Below, piece after piece: positions 7,413 to 15,451 of a DNA stretch of 64,000 nt (the first letter of the stretch is position 1; each line of letters starts with the position of its first letter). The DNA comes from an uncultured Methanolobus sp. (lineage in GTDB: Archaea > Halobacteriota > Methanosarcinia > Methanosarcinales > Methanosarcinaceae), in NCBI RefSeq assembly GCF_963665675.1, contig NZ_OY762426.1, positions 2,976,001 through 3,040,000 on the forward strand, in the 5' to 3' direction. A model generated the notes under the pieces. The model worked only from the letters and a program-made list of their open reading frames with translations. It was not told the origin of the DNA and searched no databases. The position numbers and the translations under genes were made by a program.

Positions 7413-8614
7413 TGAAAATGCTTCTTCTCAATGGACATGGAATAGATATGCGTGTTAGTAGTGCTAAACTGCATATCAAGAATGGTAGAACTTCGTCTAC
7501 TGAAGAACCTGAAGAGTACGTTTATTCTCCAAAAAGGATGGATATAGATCACATTATTGTTTATGGTAGGAATGGAAATCTTACTCTTGATGCTATCAGA
7601 TGGCTGATTAAACATAATGTCCAAGTTACTTTTCTTGATTGGAACGGTAAAATTCTAAGCACCTTGCAACCTCCTGAAACTACCAATGTCAAGACTAAGT
7701 TTGCTCAGTATCATGCTTTTGAGGATAAGGAAAGCAGGGTTAAGATAGCAAGGAAATTCATTGAAGCAAAATTTGATAAATCAATTGTAGTTATGGATTA
7801 CCTGAAACAACGATATCCTGCAATAGATTATGATTTCTCAGAGGATATTGAAAAAGTGAAATCTGCAAAAACAGTCAAGGAAATCATGGGTATTGAAGGC
7901 GGAGTTGCTTGGAAGTACTGGAACGAGTTCAACAAAGCTGTTCCTGAAGAATATGATTTTTGTACTAGGGTAGATCAGTACAGGAGACCAATGGGAGCGG
8001 GTGACAAAGTAAATGTTATGCTCAATTATGGTTATGCCCTCCTTGAAGCTGAATGCTTAAGAGCTATCAACACAGCAGGTCTTGATGCTCATGTAGGTTT
8101 TTTACATGAGATGAATCCAAGCAAGAACAGTCTTGCTTATGATCTCCAAGAACCTTTCAGATTCCTTGTTGATATGGTAGTAATCAGCCTTATTGAGTCC
8201 AATAAGATGGATAATACAGACTTTATTAGGACTGAGAGCTATTCACTCAGGCTCAAACCTTCAGGAGCTAAGAAAGTGACTGAGGAGTTCAATAACTGGA
8301 TGAACAAAAAAGTTCCATACAACAAGCAGTCTGTTATGTGGAGTTATGCTCTGTTATTGAAAACTAGGGAGCTTGCTCAGTATCTTGTTGAGAAAAAAAA
8401 GACCATTGATTTTAGTAAGCCTGCTTTTGCTGTTGAAAGGCAAGATTCAGTCAATATAAGGCAGAAGATACTGAGTATTTCTTACTCTGATTGGAAAAAG
8501 ATGGGATTCTCAAAAGGTACTCTGCATTACATGAAGAAAAATGCTGAAGCTGATAAACCATTTACACTTAATGCACATGTAAGGGAAAGGTTGGAAATGT
8601 GGAACGGAACTTAA
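7412..8614 (+). CDS. cas1: Casposase: Cas1-family transposon integrase
   Basis: A 400-residue Cas1 homologue that should join casposon ends into the target DNA. Cas1 catalytic features are present: Glu in GYALLEAECLRAI (about residue 212), His in HVGFLHE (about 232) and the acidic site in SLAYDLQEPFR (about 243-247). The N-terminal beta domain (residues 1-75, with GNGRNGNLTL-like turns) precedes the helical catalytic domain. After about residue 350 there is a C-terminal helix-turn-helix (ILSISYSDWKKMGFSKGTL) that recurs at the end of the element's DNA polymerase. There is no cas2, effector gene or CRISPR array in the window, so this is a transposon integrase and not a CRISPR adaptation gene. 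Confidence 0.93.
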   Translation: MKMLLLNGHGIDMRVSSAKLHIKNGRTSSTEEPEEYVYSPKRMDIDHIIVYGRNGNLTLDAIRWLIKHNVQVTFLDWNGKILSTLQPPETTNVKTKFAQYHAFEDKESRVKIARKFIEAKFDKSIVVMDYLKQRYPAIDYDFSEDIEKVKSAKTVKEIMGIEGGVAWKYWNEFNKAVPEEYDFCTRVDQYRRPMGAGDKVNVMLNYGYALLEAECLRAINTAGLDAHVGFLHEMNPSKNSLAYDLQEPFRFLVDMVVISLIESNKMDNTDFIRTESYSLRLKPSGAKKVTEEFNNWMNKKVPYNKQSVMWSYALLLKTRELAQYLVEKKKTIDFSKPAFAVERQDSVNIRQKILSISYSDWKKMGFSKGTLHYMKKNAEADKPFTLNAHVRERLEMWNGT

Positions 8615-8638
8615 AACGGTTTAATATTTAAAAACATA

Positions 8639-8666
8639 AACCTTGATAATTCTTCATATCAAGGTT
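8639..8666. terminator. Hairpin between convergent genes, probable bidirectional terminator
   Basis: AACCTTGAT and ATCAAGGTT pair perfectly (9 bp) around a 10-base loop, followed on the right by a T-rich run. The hairpin lies between the stop of the casposase gene and the end of the convergent lipoprotein gene. Confidence 0.55.
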
Positions 8667-8683
8667 CAAAAGGTATTTTGTTT

Positions 8684-9289
8684 TTAAAAACTCCATTTTA
8701 ATCCATGAATTTCTATTTTTGTCTGGGATAGATCTATACCTGCTGGAACTGTAAATGCTACCCATCCTTCTTTAGTTACATTTGGATATGCAGTACCGTA
8801 TCCTTCAAATTTAGGATTATAACTTCTATCTACTGTTAAAAATAGATCATGTGTGTTTAAAGAACCTAAAACCCCATAATATATTTTATCCGAATATGAA
8901 TCAGAAACACCATATGCAATATTGTTCTTGTTGGCTTTAATTTCATTTCCAGCATATAATAATTTAGGAGTGTCAACTTCTTCTGAATCAAACGAAAACA
9001 TACTAAGTGAAACTGTATTACTCGGTGTTTCTACTTCTCCTACATTTGTAACTTTTAAATATACCAGTAGGAATTTTGCCCCATCTGGTGGATAATATTT
9101 GTTAATTTTATCGTTAATTGCTTTCTGCTCAAAATGATCAACAAATTTGTATTCACTAACACTTATTTCTATATCATCACTTGTAATCGCTGTATCACCA
9201 ATAACCAAATCAGTGCTAGCCAAATCTTCAGTAATGCACCCAGACATACCAACAACGATTAACAATAGCACTAAAATTTTAAAATCCAT
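8684..9289 (-). CDS. Lipoprotein, casposon cargo (DUF4352-like)
   Basis: A 201-residue secreted lipoprotein. I chose ATG at 9289 because AGGTGG lies five bases upstream; a GTG nine bases earlier would overlap that ribosome binding site. The N-terminus carries a hydrophobic core followed by the lipobox-like VGMSGC, so Cys is probably lipidated and the protein held on the outer face of the cell membrane. The mature part resembles DUF4352-type immunoglobulin-like domains: a conserved YLKVTNVG-like strand and a late beta hairpin. It sits between the casposase gene and an insertion sequence and is probably accessory cargo. Confidence 0.65.
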   Translation of the reverse strand: MDFKILVLLLIVVGMSGCITEDLASTDLVIGDTAITSDDIEISVSEYKFVDHFEQKAINDKINKYYPPDGAKFLLVYLKVTNVGEVETPSNTVSLSMFSFDSEEVDTPKLLYAGNEIKANKNNIAYGVSDSYSDKIYYGVLGSLNTHDLFLTVDRSYNPKFEGYGTAYPNVTKEGWVAFTVPAGIDLSQTKIEIHGLKWSF

Positions 9290-9345
9290 TTGTACCACCT
9301 TTTATAATAACTTACTTTCTGGTGATTTAAGCTTTTTGAAAAGAG

Positions 9346-10655
9346 GGGGCTGTCAAAAACTTTGGGGTTGCAGAGCCTGAGCTAATTAATAACAATAAAT
9401 ATATATTATGAAAGTGAATATAGTTTTGTGACAAACTATATTATATCCACTTTCAAATCTCATATTAGCTCAATTCAACTTAAACTAAGCGATTGCATTT
9501 CAGGCATTACAAGCTTTGAAGATGCTATCACATCTCAATTATCTTCAACTGAAAATAGGGATATTCACAATGAGAAGGAGCTTGTTCTGCATGCAGACAA
9601 TCATTTTGACCTCCTTTATCCTTGCTGTCCTGTTTGTGGTTCCAGGAAAGTGATCAAACAAGAATATTACAAACGCAAGCTAAAATTAGCAGAGTTTGGA
9701 AGTCAGGTCATTTATGTTCGAAGATACTATTGCAAATTTTGTTCTAAAAAATTCACAACACCTCTTGATTCAATTGTAAAAAAAGGACATCAATATGCCC
9801 GAACTTATGAACGCTGTATAGAAAAAACATACGAGACTGGTTATTGTTCATTCAGACATCTACAAAAAATCTTCACATCACTATATGATTGTTCTCCCTC
9901 TCACCAGACAATTTATAACTGGATTGCAGAGTCAAACAGAATATCAGTATCAAGCGATGATAATCTTTATTCTGGATACTATTGTTATGATGAACAATAT
10001 ATAATACTGAATGGAAGTCGGTTTTACAGGCTCAGTTTGATAGACTCTGTCCTGAATAAACCAGTAAATGAAAAAATTATGGCAGATATCGAATATGCTA
10101 CTGTTAAGGGTTTTATTAAAAATGCAGTAGCTTCTAAGCCTCTTCATGCCATTTCAACCGACCACCGAAGAAAATACAAATCAATTATGGATGAACTAAA
10201 AATCAAGCATCAGCTTTGCATATTTCATCTGTACAAGCTTATTGGGAAAGATGTGTACAAAAAACTAAAATCAAAATTTATTGGCTCCAGGGAAAAGATC
10301 AGCTTATGTTTGGCATTTACAAAGATCAAGGAAGTATTTAGAACATACGATATAAATATCGCAATCAACAGACTTCAAGAGATAATCAGTAATATAGAGG
10401 AGATTCCTCAATTACTTCATAAATCAATAGATAAAATTGTAAAAGACTTCGAAAGGTTGACTTGGTTTATGGTGGATGAAATGGTTTCAAAAACAACAAA
10501 TCCTATTGAGAACTATTATCGACAAACGTTACCAGATTCATTGAAAAGGATATTTAAAACACCAGATGGAATGTTGAACTATTTAAGCGTAAAAAGAGGA
10601 TATTGGGAGGGGAACATATCCAAAAAAGTTTAACACCAAAGTTTTTGACAGCCTC
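9346..10655. mobile_element. Insertion sequence of about 1310 bp inside the casposon
   Basis: The element begins GGGGCTGTCAAAAACTTTGG and ends with the inverted copy (reverse complement GAGGCTGTCAAAAACTTTGG, one mismatch). An 8-bp direct repeat GAAAAGAG flanks it at 9338-9345 and 10656-10663. It contains a single intact transposase gene. The exact repeats and the intact gene suggest a recent insertion into casposon cargo. Family is uncertain: the 8-bp duplication and the zinc-finger DDE transposase fit IS6-, ISL3- or ISM1-like groups. Confidence 0.88.
9428..10633 (+). CDS. DDE transposase with N-terminal zinc finger
   Basis: A 401-residue transposase filling the insertion sequence between its inverted repeats. 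An N-terminal double zinc finger (CPVCGSRK near residue 68 and CKFCSKKF near 102) is followed by a helix-turn-helix and the DDE core. Likely catalytic acids are the Asp in YCYDEQYI, the Asp in ISTDHRRKYKSI and the Glu in TTNPIENYYR. The start is GTG/ATG-proximal at 9428 with no convincing ribosome binding site, as is common in such elements. The gene appears full length and uninterrupted. Confidence 0.85.
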   Translation: MTNYIISTFKSHISSIQLKLSDCISGITSFEDAITSQLSSTENRDIHNEKELVLHADNHFDLLYPCCPVCGSRKVIKQEYYKRKLKLAEFGSQVIYVRRYYCKFCSKKFTTPLDSIVKKGHQYARTYERCIEKTYETGYCSFRHLQKIFTSLYDCSPSHQTIYNWIAESNRISVSSDDNLYSGYYCYDEQYIILNGSRFYRLSLIDSVLNKPVNEKIMADIEYATVKGFIKNAVASKPLHAISTDHRRKYKSIMDELKIKHQLCIFHLYKLIGKDVYKKLKSKFIGSREKISLCLAFTKIKEVFRTYDINIAINRLQEIISNIEEIPQLLHKSIDKIVKDFERLTWFMVDEMVSKTTNPIENYYRQTLPDSLKRIFKTPDGMLNYLSVKRGYWEGNISKKV

Positions 10656-10690
10656 GAAAAGAGGTAATATTGGAATGAATCCTAAACTTA

Positions 10691-11065
10691 TTACAAAAAA
10701 TAGTCTTTCTCAATATATAACGCAGAACCTACTCCTATAATTGTTGAAAGTAATTTCCCTGCGTCATATATATTATAAAAAAGAAAGTACATAAAAACAC
10801 CAACTATAACCACGTTTATTATTTTTAAAAAAGATTTCTTTTTGTATTTACATTTTTCATCAATGGGTTCTATAATAAACGCCATTAAAAAGCTACCTAC
10901 TAAAAGGTATTCAAACATAGCATAAAAATGGAATATATCAGTTGGGAAACCTAAAATATAAAAATTTTCAATCGAAATAGTTATAGTGTTCAGTATATAT
11001 CCAACGGTCATAAAAGACAGACCTATTCCTACATATAGGAAAAATTGTTTTATTTGCTTGAACAT
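10691..11065 (-). CDS. Small polytopic membrane protein, casposon cargo
   Basis: A 124-residue protein with four hydrophobic segments (about residues 7-29, 36-62, 80-99 and 102-118) separated by short charged loops; EPIDEKCKYKKK forms the main cytoplasmic-looking loop. No family is recognised. It is the last gene before the right terminal repeat and has the same AT-rich composition as other casposon genes. It may once have been adjacent to the lipoprotein gene, from which the insertion sequence now separates it. Confidence 0.6.
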   Translation of the reverse strand: MFKQIKQFFLYVGIGLSFMTVGYILNTITISIENFYILGFPTDIFHFYAMFEYLLVGSFLMAFIIEPIDEKCKYKKKSFLKIINVVIVGVFMYFLFYNIYDAGKLLSTIIGVGSALYIEKDYFL

Positions 11066-11165
11066 CTCATTATTCCCTTTATTAGTCCTTACTTTTTGTC
11101 ATAATTGGTTAAGATAAAGGAAATATAAAATCTTGTTGAATTTCTGTTTGTTCAAAATTATGTTC

Positions 11166-11198
11166 AAAGTTCGGTTTTTTGGCGTTACCTATTACCCC
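11166..11198. repeat. Casposon right terminal inverted repeat
   Basis: Begins AAAGTTCGGTTTTTTGG and ends CTATTACCCC. It is the inverted partner of 1611-1643 with three central mismatches and is followed at once by the target duplication. Confidence 0.9.
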
Positions 11199-11210
11199 AA
11201 ACAAAAATGC
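11199..11210. repeat. Target site duplication, right copy, entering tRNA-Leu
   Basis: AAACAAAAATGC adjoins the right terminal repeat. Its last three bases are the 3' end of the tRNA gene including the discriminator base, so insertion left the tRNA intact. The partner copy is at 1599-1610. Confidence 0.75.
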
Positions 11211-11291
11211 GAGGGGTGGGATTTGAACCCACGAAATCCTTCGATACCGGATCTTAAGTCCGGCGCCTTTGACCAGCTGGGCAACCCTCGC
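11208..11291 (-). tRNA. tRNA-Leu (anticodon UAA)
   Basis: An 84-base tRNA on the minus strand. The 7-bp acceptor stem GCGAGGG/CCCTCGC is perfect with discriminator A. The anticodon stem CCGGA/TCCGG encloses the loop CTTAAGA, giving anticodon UAA. A 14-base variable arm, typical of leucine tRNAs, and the T arm GTGGG-TTCAAAT-CCCAC are present. CCA is not encoded. The 3' end is the integration target of the casposon. Confidence 0.95.
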
Positions 11292-11377
11292 AGTTAGAAT
11301 AGTAATGGAAAGCCGGTCATGCGGTCTTAAACACCAGATAATAACAATTAAGTTACTTAAGTCTTATTATAGCAGGT

Positions 11378-12145
11378 ATGGAAATCACGTTTCTTGGCAC
11401 AGGTACCGGGATACCACAGGACAGCAGGGTACAGTCCGGAGTACTGCTGGACACAGGAGTGAACCTCCTGCTTTTTGATTGCGGATGCGGAGTTCTTGGA
11501 AGGATTTACCAGAGCAGGCACGACCATAAAGCCATTGATGCCATAGTACTCACACATCTTCATCTTGACCACGTAGGAGATGTACTGGCACTCATCAAGG
11601 CCAACTGGCTTGTGGGAAAGACAGACATGCGGATTTACGGGCCACAGGGCACACAGGAATGGTTTGAGAAAACACTTGATGTTTATGACTATCTCAGGGA
11701 CAGGTTCACAGTAGATATCACAGAACTCTCGCCAGGGGATGAATTCGTACCAAAAGGCACAGAAGGCGACTGTAACTGCACCTTAAGCTGTGCAAAGACC
11801 GTACATACAGAGAACTCACTTGCCTATCGCATCGAAAGCAGCGGCAAAACCGTGGTCTACACAGGCGACACCGAACCCTGCGAAGAAGTCATGGAACTGG
11901 CAGAGGGTGCGGATGTACTCATACACGAATGCTCCTTCCCGCTGGGATTTCCCATGACCAACCATACAACTCCTGACATGCTCACCCTCATGATGGAAGA
12001 ACATCCGTTAACAGCATGCAGATTATATCTTACACACCTTTACCCGCACATGCAGGGACATTACAGGGAAGCAACAGACCACATAAAAAAGTATTATAAT
12101 GGAGAGGTCATGATCGCAAAAGACCTCGTGGTAGTTGAAGTTTAA
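11378..12145 (+). CDS. Metallo-beta-lactamase fold hydrolase, RNase Z-like
   Basis: A 255-residue protein of the metallo-beta-lactamase superfamily. The dinuclear-metal motif LTHLHLDHVGD is near residue 58; later ligands are His in the KTVHTEN region, Asp in VYTGDTEP (about 168) and His in LTHLYPH. The N-terminal ITFLGTGTGIP matches RNase Z and related phosphodiesterases. True tRNase Z, which removes tRNA 3' trailers, is usually about 300 residues with an exosite arm that I do not see, so a related hydrolase is equally possible. It starts 87 bp after the divergent tRNA gene and marks the return to normal chromosomal composition. Confidence 0.82.
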   Translation: MEITFLGTGTGIPQDSRVQSGVLLDTGVNLLLFDCGCGVLGRIYQSRHDHKAIDAIVLTHLHLDHVGDVLALIKANWLVGKTDMRIYGPQGTQEWFEKTLDVYDYLRDRFTVDITELSPGDEFVPKGTEGDCNCTLSCAKTVHTENSLAYRIESSGKTVVYTGDTEPCEEVMELAEGADVLIHECSFPLGFPMTNHTTPDMLTLMMEEHPLTACRLYLTHLYPHMQGHYREATDHIKKYYNGEVMIAKDLVVVEV

Positions 12146-12172
12146 ATCAGCTTAATAAACAGGACAGGTTTT

Positions 12173-12207
12173 GAGAGATAAGCCGGGTATCCGGCTTATA
12201 ATCTCTC
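12173..12207. terminator. Bidirectional hairpin terminator between convergent genes
   Basis: ATAAGCCGG and CCGGCTTAT pair perfectly around a GTAT loop, and flanking GAGA/TCTC can extend the stem. The hairpin lies between the metallo-hydrolase and the convergent DJ-1-like gene and overlaps the latter's stop codon. Confidence 0.55.
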
Positions 12208-12738
12208 CAGAGTTTCAACAACAGCCTCGCCAAAGGCTTCCGCACTGGCCGGATCCCTTCCGGTAACAACATTATCAAAAATAATAACGTCCTCATCCTC
12301 ATAGACAGCACCACCTTTTTTTAGCTCTTTTATTGATTCAGAATCCTTAAACACAGTAGCCTTTTTATCCTCAAGGACACCTGCCCTTGCAAGGACCACA
12401 GGAGAAATACAGATAGCTGCAACAACCTTTTCCTGCTCAAAAGCATCTCTAACCAGTTCCCGGAGATTTTTGTCAGGCCACAACAGCTTTCTTGACCCGG
12501 GGCCGCCGGAGATAACAATGGCATCATAATCCATAATATTTGCTTTATCGATTTCAATATCAGGCTTTACAGACCTTCCCAGAACACCAGTAGCCTCATT
12601 GATCGTTTTACTTGCAATGGTAATGGTTATGCCTGCATCTTCAAATATCTCTCTAGGCTCAAAGAACTCCTCATCCCTGAAACCTTCCTGTGCGACAACC
12701 ATCAAAATTTTTTTACTATCCAGATCTGATCCTGACAT
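12196..12738 (-). CDS. DJ-1/PfpI family protein
   Basis: A 180-residue member of the DJ-1/ThiJ/PfpI superfamily (class I glutamine amidotransferase-like fold). The N-terminal strand KILMVVAQEGFRDEEF, the ISGGPGSR loop near residue 77 and the nucleophile-elbow cysteine in VVAAICISPVVLARAG (about 107) are visible. Family members act as glyoxalases, deglycases, chaperones or proteases. Here Cys is followed by Ile-Ser-Pro where many PfpI proteases have His-Gly, so peptidase activity is doubtful. The gene is monocistronic. Confidence 0.85.
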   Translation of the reverse strand: MSGSDLDSKKILMVVAQEGFRDEEFFEPREIFEDAGITITIASKTINEATGVLGRSVKPDIEIDKANIMDYDAIVISGGPGSRKLLWPDKNLRELVRDAFEQEKVVAAICISPVVLARAGVLEDKKATVFKDSESIKELKKGGAVYEDEDVIIFDNVVTGRDPASAEAFGEAVVETLERL

Positions 12739-13037
12739 ATTATCACTTTATTATTAATTACTCCAATTATTTTTCATGCATTCCGGTACGATACTATTGG
12801 GTCCTTCCGGGTCATTTATTTATATACTGATAATTAGATAATTCCTCATTTCAAATACTTATATTTGACGCATTTGATGCATTGCAAATAAAAGACAGAA
12901 CTTCAATCCAAGAACATCTGCATCAGACATGCCACAAAAAAGCCAGGATAAACATCAATAAACAGAGAGCAATAAACATAGAGCAGATCAACAGGAATCA
13001 AAAGAAAAAGAAATAAGCAGGAGTGAAAATTCACTCC

Positions 13038-15107
13038 TTATTCAGTAACATATTTTGAAACAATTTCCTGCATATCGGAAGCCATCTGGGCAAGTTCCTG
13101 GGAACTTCTGGATATCTCCTGCATGGTAGCATTCTGCTGTTCAACTGCTGCGGAAGTTTGTTCAGTTCCCGAAGCTGAATCCTGGGAAATAGTTGCAACT
13201 TCATCAACCGTGGCAGTGACCTCTTCAATGGAAGCAGACTGTTCCTGTGCAGCTGCAGCAATATTTTCCGCCATCTGGGCAATACGGTTACTTTCATCTA
13301 CAATCTTCTGGACTGCTTCAACAGTGCCGGTAAGTGCAACCACTCCCTCAGACACTGTATTGATACCATTGTCCATGGAATCTACAGCTTCGTGTGTACC
13401 ATCCTTGATCTCAGTAAGAAGGTCAGCTATCTGAGATGCTGCAGTTCCCGAATTCTCGGCAAGTTTTCTTACCTCATCTGCAACAACAGCGAATCCACGT
13501 CCGTGCTCTCCTGCCCTTGCAGCCTCAATAGCGGCATTAAGAGCAAGCAGGTTTGTCTGATCGGCAATACTTGTAATAATATCTACGATCTCTCCTATCT
13601 GGTTGGACTTTGCCTCCAGTTCTTTTATAACACTTGAAGAGTTGTTTGTAGCCTTCTGTATTGCATCCATCTGTGTAAGCAGGTCCTGGGATTGCTGCCC
13701 CACATTGACGATGAAATCTCTTGCAGCGTTTGAGGCCTCGGCTGTATTCTGCGCATTATTTGCAATATCCTGCACGCCTATGGTCATATCGTTCATTGTC
13801 CTTGAAATATCATCAGTCCTTGAAGATTGATCCTGCGATCCTCTTGCAATCTCTCCCACCGTCGAGGATATCTGAGTTGAAGCCGCCGTCATCTCCTCAA
13901 TGGAAGCTGACATCTCTTCAGCTGTTGAAGCAACACTGTTTGCGCTTTTGCTCACAACACCTATGACTGCTGAAAGTGAGTTCAATATTTCATTAAGGCC
14001 TGCAGGGATTGCTGTAAAGTCAATATCAACATCTGTTTCTGCTCTTGTATTGATCTTACCTTCAAGTGCGTCATCTGATATCTGCTTGAAATCCGCAACG
14101 ATTTTCTGAATTCCGCCTGATATGGACCTGCTGATCAGTATTGCAGCTACAGCACCAAGTATAGCGAAAACAAGCACCGCTGCAACCAGACCATTTTTAA
14201 TAGCTCTTACAGGAGCTTCAAATTCATCAAGATAGGTCCCTGTTACAACAATCCAGTCCTTGTCCGGATAATAAGCATAGCTCATTACCTTTTCGCGGCC
14301 TTCCCAGATGTAGTTAATCCTGCCATCTTTGTTTGCGATTATTTCCTTAGCAAAATCATGCTGAACAACATTGTCACCTTCTATACTGGGGTGAATTATA
14401 ACGTCACCATTGGAATCTATTACATACATATATCCGGTTTCACCAACCACGATTTCCGACATCTGCTCTTTTATTTTTTGACGATAAACTTCTTCAGGAA
14501 TCCCAATTGACAGAATGCCTATGGTTTTCCCACTTACATCTTTTATGGGTTCATAGCTGGTAAGATAATATTCTCCAAGGACACTGGCTCTTCCGGTATA
14601 TGTTTCCCTATTGGTTACAACCGTGTTATAGACTTCATCTGAAACCGTGGTCCCAAGAGCACGATTTCCTGAAGAATCAAGTATCGTGGTTGCTATTCTT
14701 GTGGCATATCCATTCTGTACCTGGAAAATTGTAACCACGCCACCGACCTGATTCTGGATTTTGTCAACAATCGAAGTGTCACCATTGACAACATAATCGC
14801 TGCCAATTATCATTTTTCCATCTGATATTGTTGCATCGCCATACGAATAAAACACTTCTTCAGAAACCGCTGTATTTGTTGCCAGGTTTTCCTGACCTAC
14901 TGAAAAAACAGCATCTATATACTCTTCTTCCATGAAAACCTGTTCGTCAAGTCTTTCATGTAACTGTTCACGAATGGCAGTTGAAGTTTGTTCATATGAA
15001 AAAATACCAACTGCTGTAACCGGCAATATAGTGAGAATCAATGCAAATACAATGATCTTTTTGTTTATTGTCACGTTTTTAAGATTGAAATATTTGTTTA
15101 AATTCAA
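13038..15107 (-). CDS. Methyl-accepting chemotaxis protein with extracellular Cache sensor
   Basis: A 689-residue transmembrane chemoreceptor. Membrane segment 1 spans about residues 17-37, an extracellular Cache-type ligand domain about 40-300, and membrane segment 2 about 308-330. A HAMP-like region and a long cytoplasmic coiled-coil signalling domain follow. The highly conserved hairpin tip [20 protein letters not shown], which contacts CheA and CheW, is near residues 520-540. Glutamine/glutamate-rich heptads around it supply methylation sites. It is a close paralogue of the next gene in the same orientation, so the pair arose by tandem duplication. No che genes are in the window. Confidence 0.93.
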   Translation of the reverse strand: MNLNKYFNLKNVTINKKIIVFALILTILPVTAVGIFSYEQTSTAIREQLHERLDEQVFMEEEYIDAVFSVGQENLATNTAVSEEVFYSYGDATISDGKMIIGSDYVVNGDTSIVDKIQNQVGGVVTIFQVQNGYATRIATTILDSSGNRALGTTVSDEVYNTVVTNRETYTGRASVLGEYYLTSYEPIKDVSGKTIGILSIGIPEEVYRQKIKEQMSEIVVGETGYMYVIDSNGDVIIHPSIEGDNVVQHDFAKEIIANKDGRINYIWEGREKVMSYAYYPDKDWIVVTGTYLDEFEAPVRAIKNGLVAAVLVFAILGAVAAILISRSISGGIQKIVADFKQISDDALEGKINTRAETDVDIDFTAIPAGLNEILNSLSAVIGVVSKSANSVASTAEEMSASIEEMTAASTQISSTVGEIARGSQDQSSRTDDISRTMNDMTIGVQDIANNAQNTAEASNAARDFIVNVGQQSQDLLTQMDAIQKATNNSSSVIKELEAKSNQIGEIVDIITSIADQTNLLALNAAIEAARAGEHGRGFAVVADEVRKLAENSGTAASQIADLLTEIKDGTHEAVDSMDNGINTVSEGVVALTGTVEAVQKIVDESNRIAQMAENIAAAAQEQSASIEEVTATVDEVATISQDSASGTEQTSAAVEQQNATMQEISRSSQELAQMASDMQEIVSKYVTE

Positions 15108-15451
15108 AGAACCACATCCTTAAATCAAATAGACGAATGTTAAATATTAATTTATTACAAACAGTGCAGTTGTTGCATAGTACCCATTTATATAAATATA
15201 TGCAATATATAAATGTAGTGGCTTTTTGATGTAGACTTTTCCAAATATTAATGTTAGATCATCAATATCTAATAAGTATAGTTTAGAAATTATACCTTAT
15301 TCATTAGTAACTCCACATAAGAAAAGCAAAATAAGAAAAATAACGATCTAACAAAAACGGACAAATAATATAGCAGTAGAATAAAAATAAAAAAAGGGAT
15401 GCAAACCTCAGTGCATTGTGTCAATTCCCTATTGGAAATTGACAACTCTTT

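Larger units (their letters stand above)
1611..11198. mobile_element. Casposon (self-synthesising transposon with Cas1-type integrase)
   Basis: A 9.6-kb element bounded by 33-bp terminal inverted repeats (30 of 33 identical) and an 11-12 bp target duplication, inserted at the 3' end of tRNA-Leu. It carries the hallmark casposon set: family B DNA polymerase, HNH nuclease, a Cas1 homologue without Cas2 or a CRISPR array, and small DNA-binding proteins. Casposons are known to move by Cas1-catalysed integration, commonly next to tRNA genes; gene content fits the methanosarcinal casposons. Cargo is a polytopic membrane protein on the left and a lipoprotein, an insertion sequence and a small membrane protein on the right. 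All core genes are intact, so the element may be active. Confidence 0.92.

Noticed and set aside
7412..8614. Cas1 as evidence of a CRISPR-Cas system
   Set aside because: There is no cas2, effector gene, leader or repeat array in the window; termini, target duplication and neighbouring polymerase show it is a casposon integrase.
11378..12145. Firm assignment as tRNase Z because it adjoins a tRNA gene
   Set aside because: The protein lacks a visible exosite arm and the family is broad; proximity to the tRNA is not evidence of function.
13031..13297. Long open frames antisense or out of frame within the chemoreceptor genes
   Set aside because: They mirror the codon bias of the real genes on the opposite strand or shifted frame and have no support of their own.
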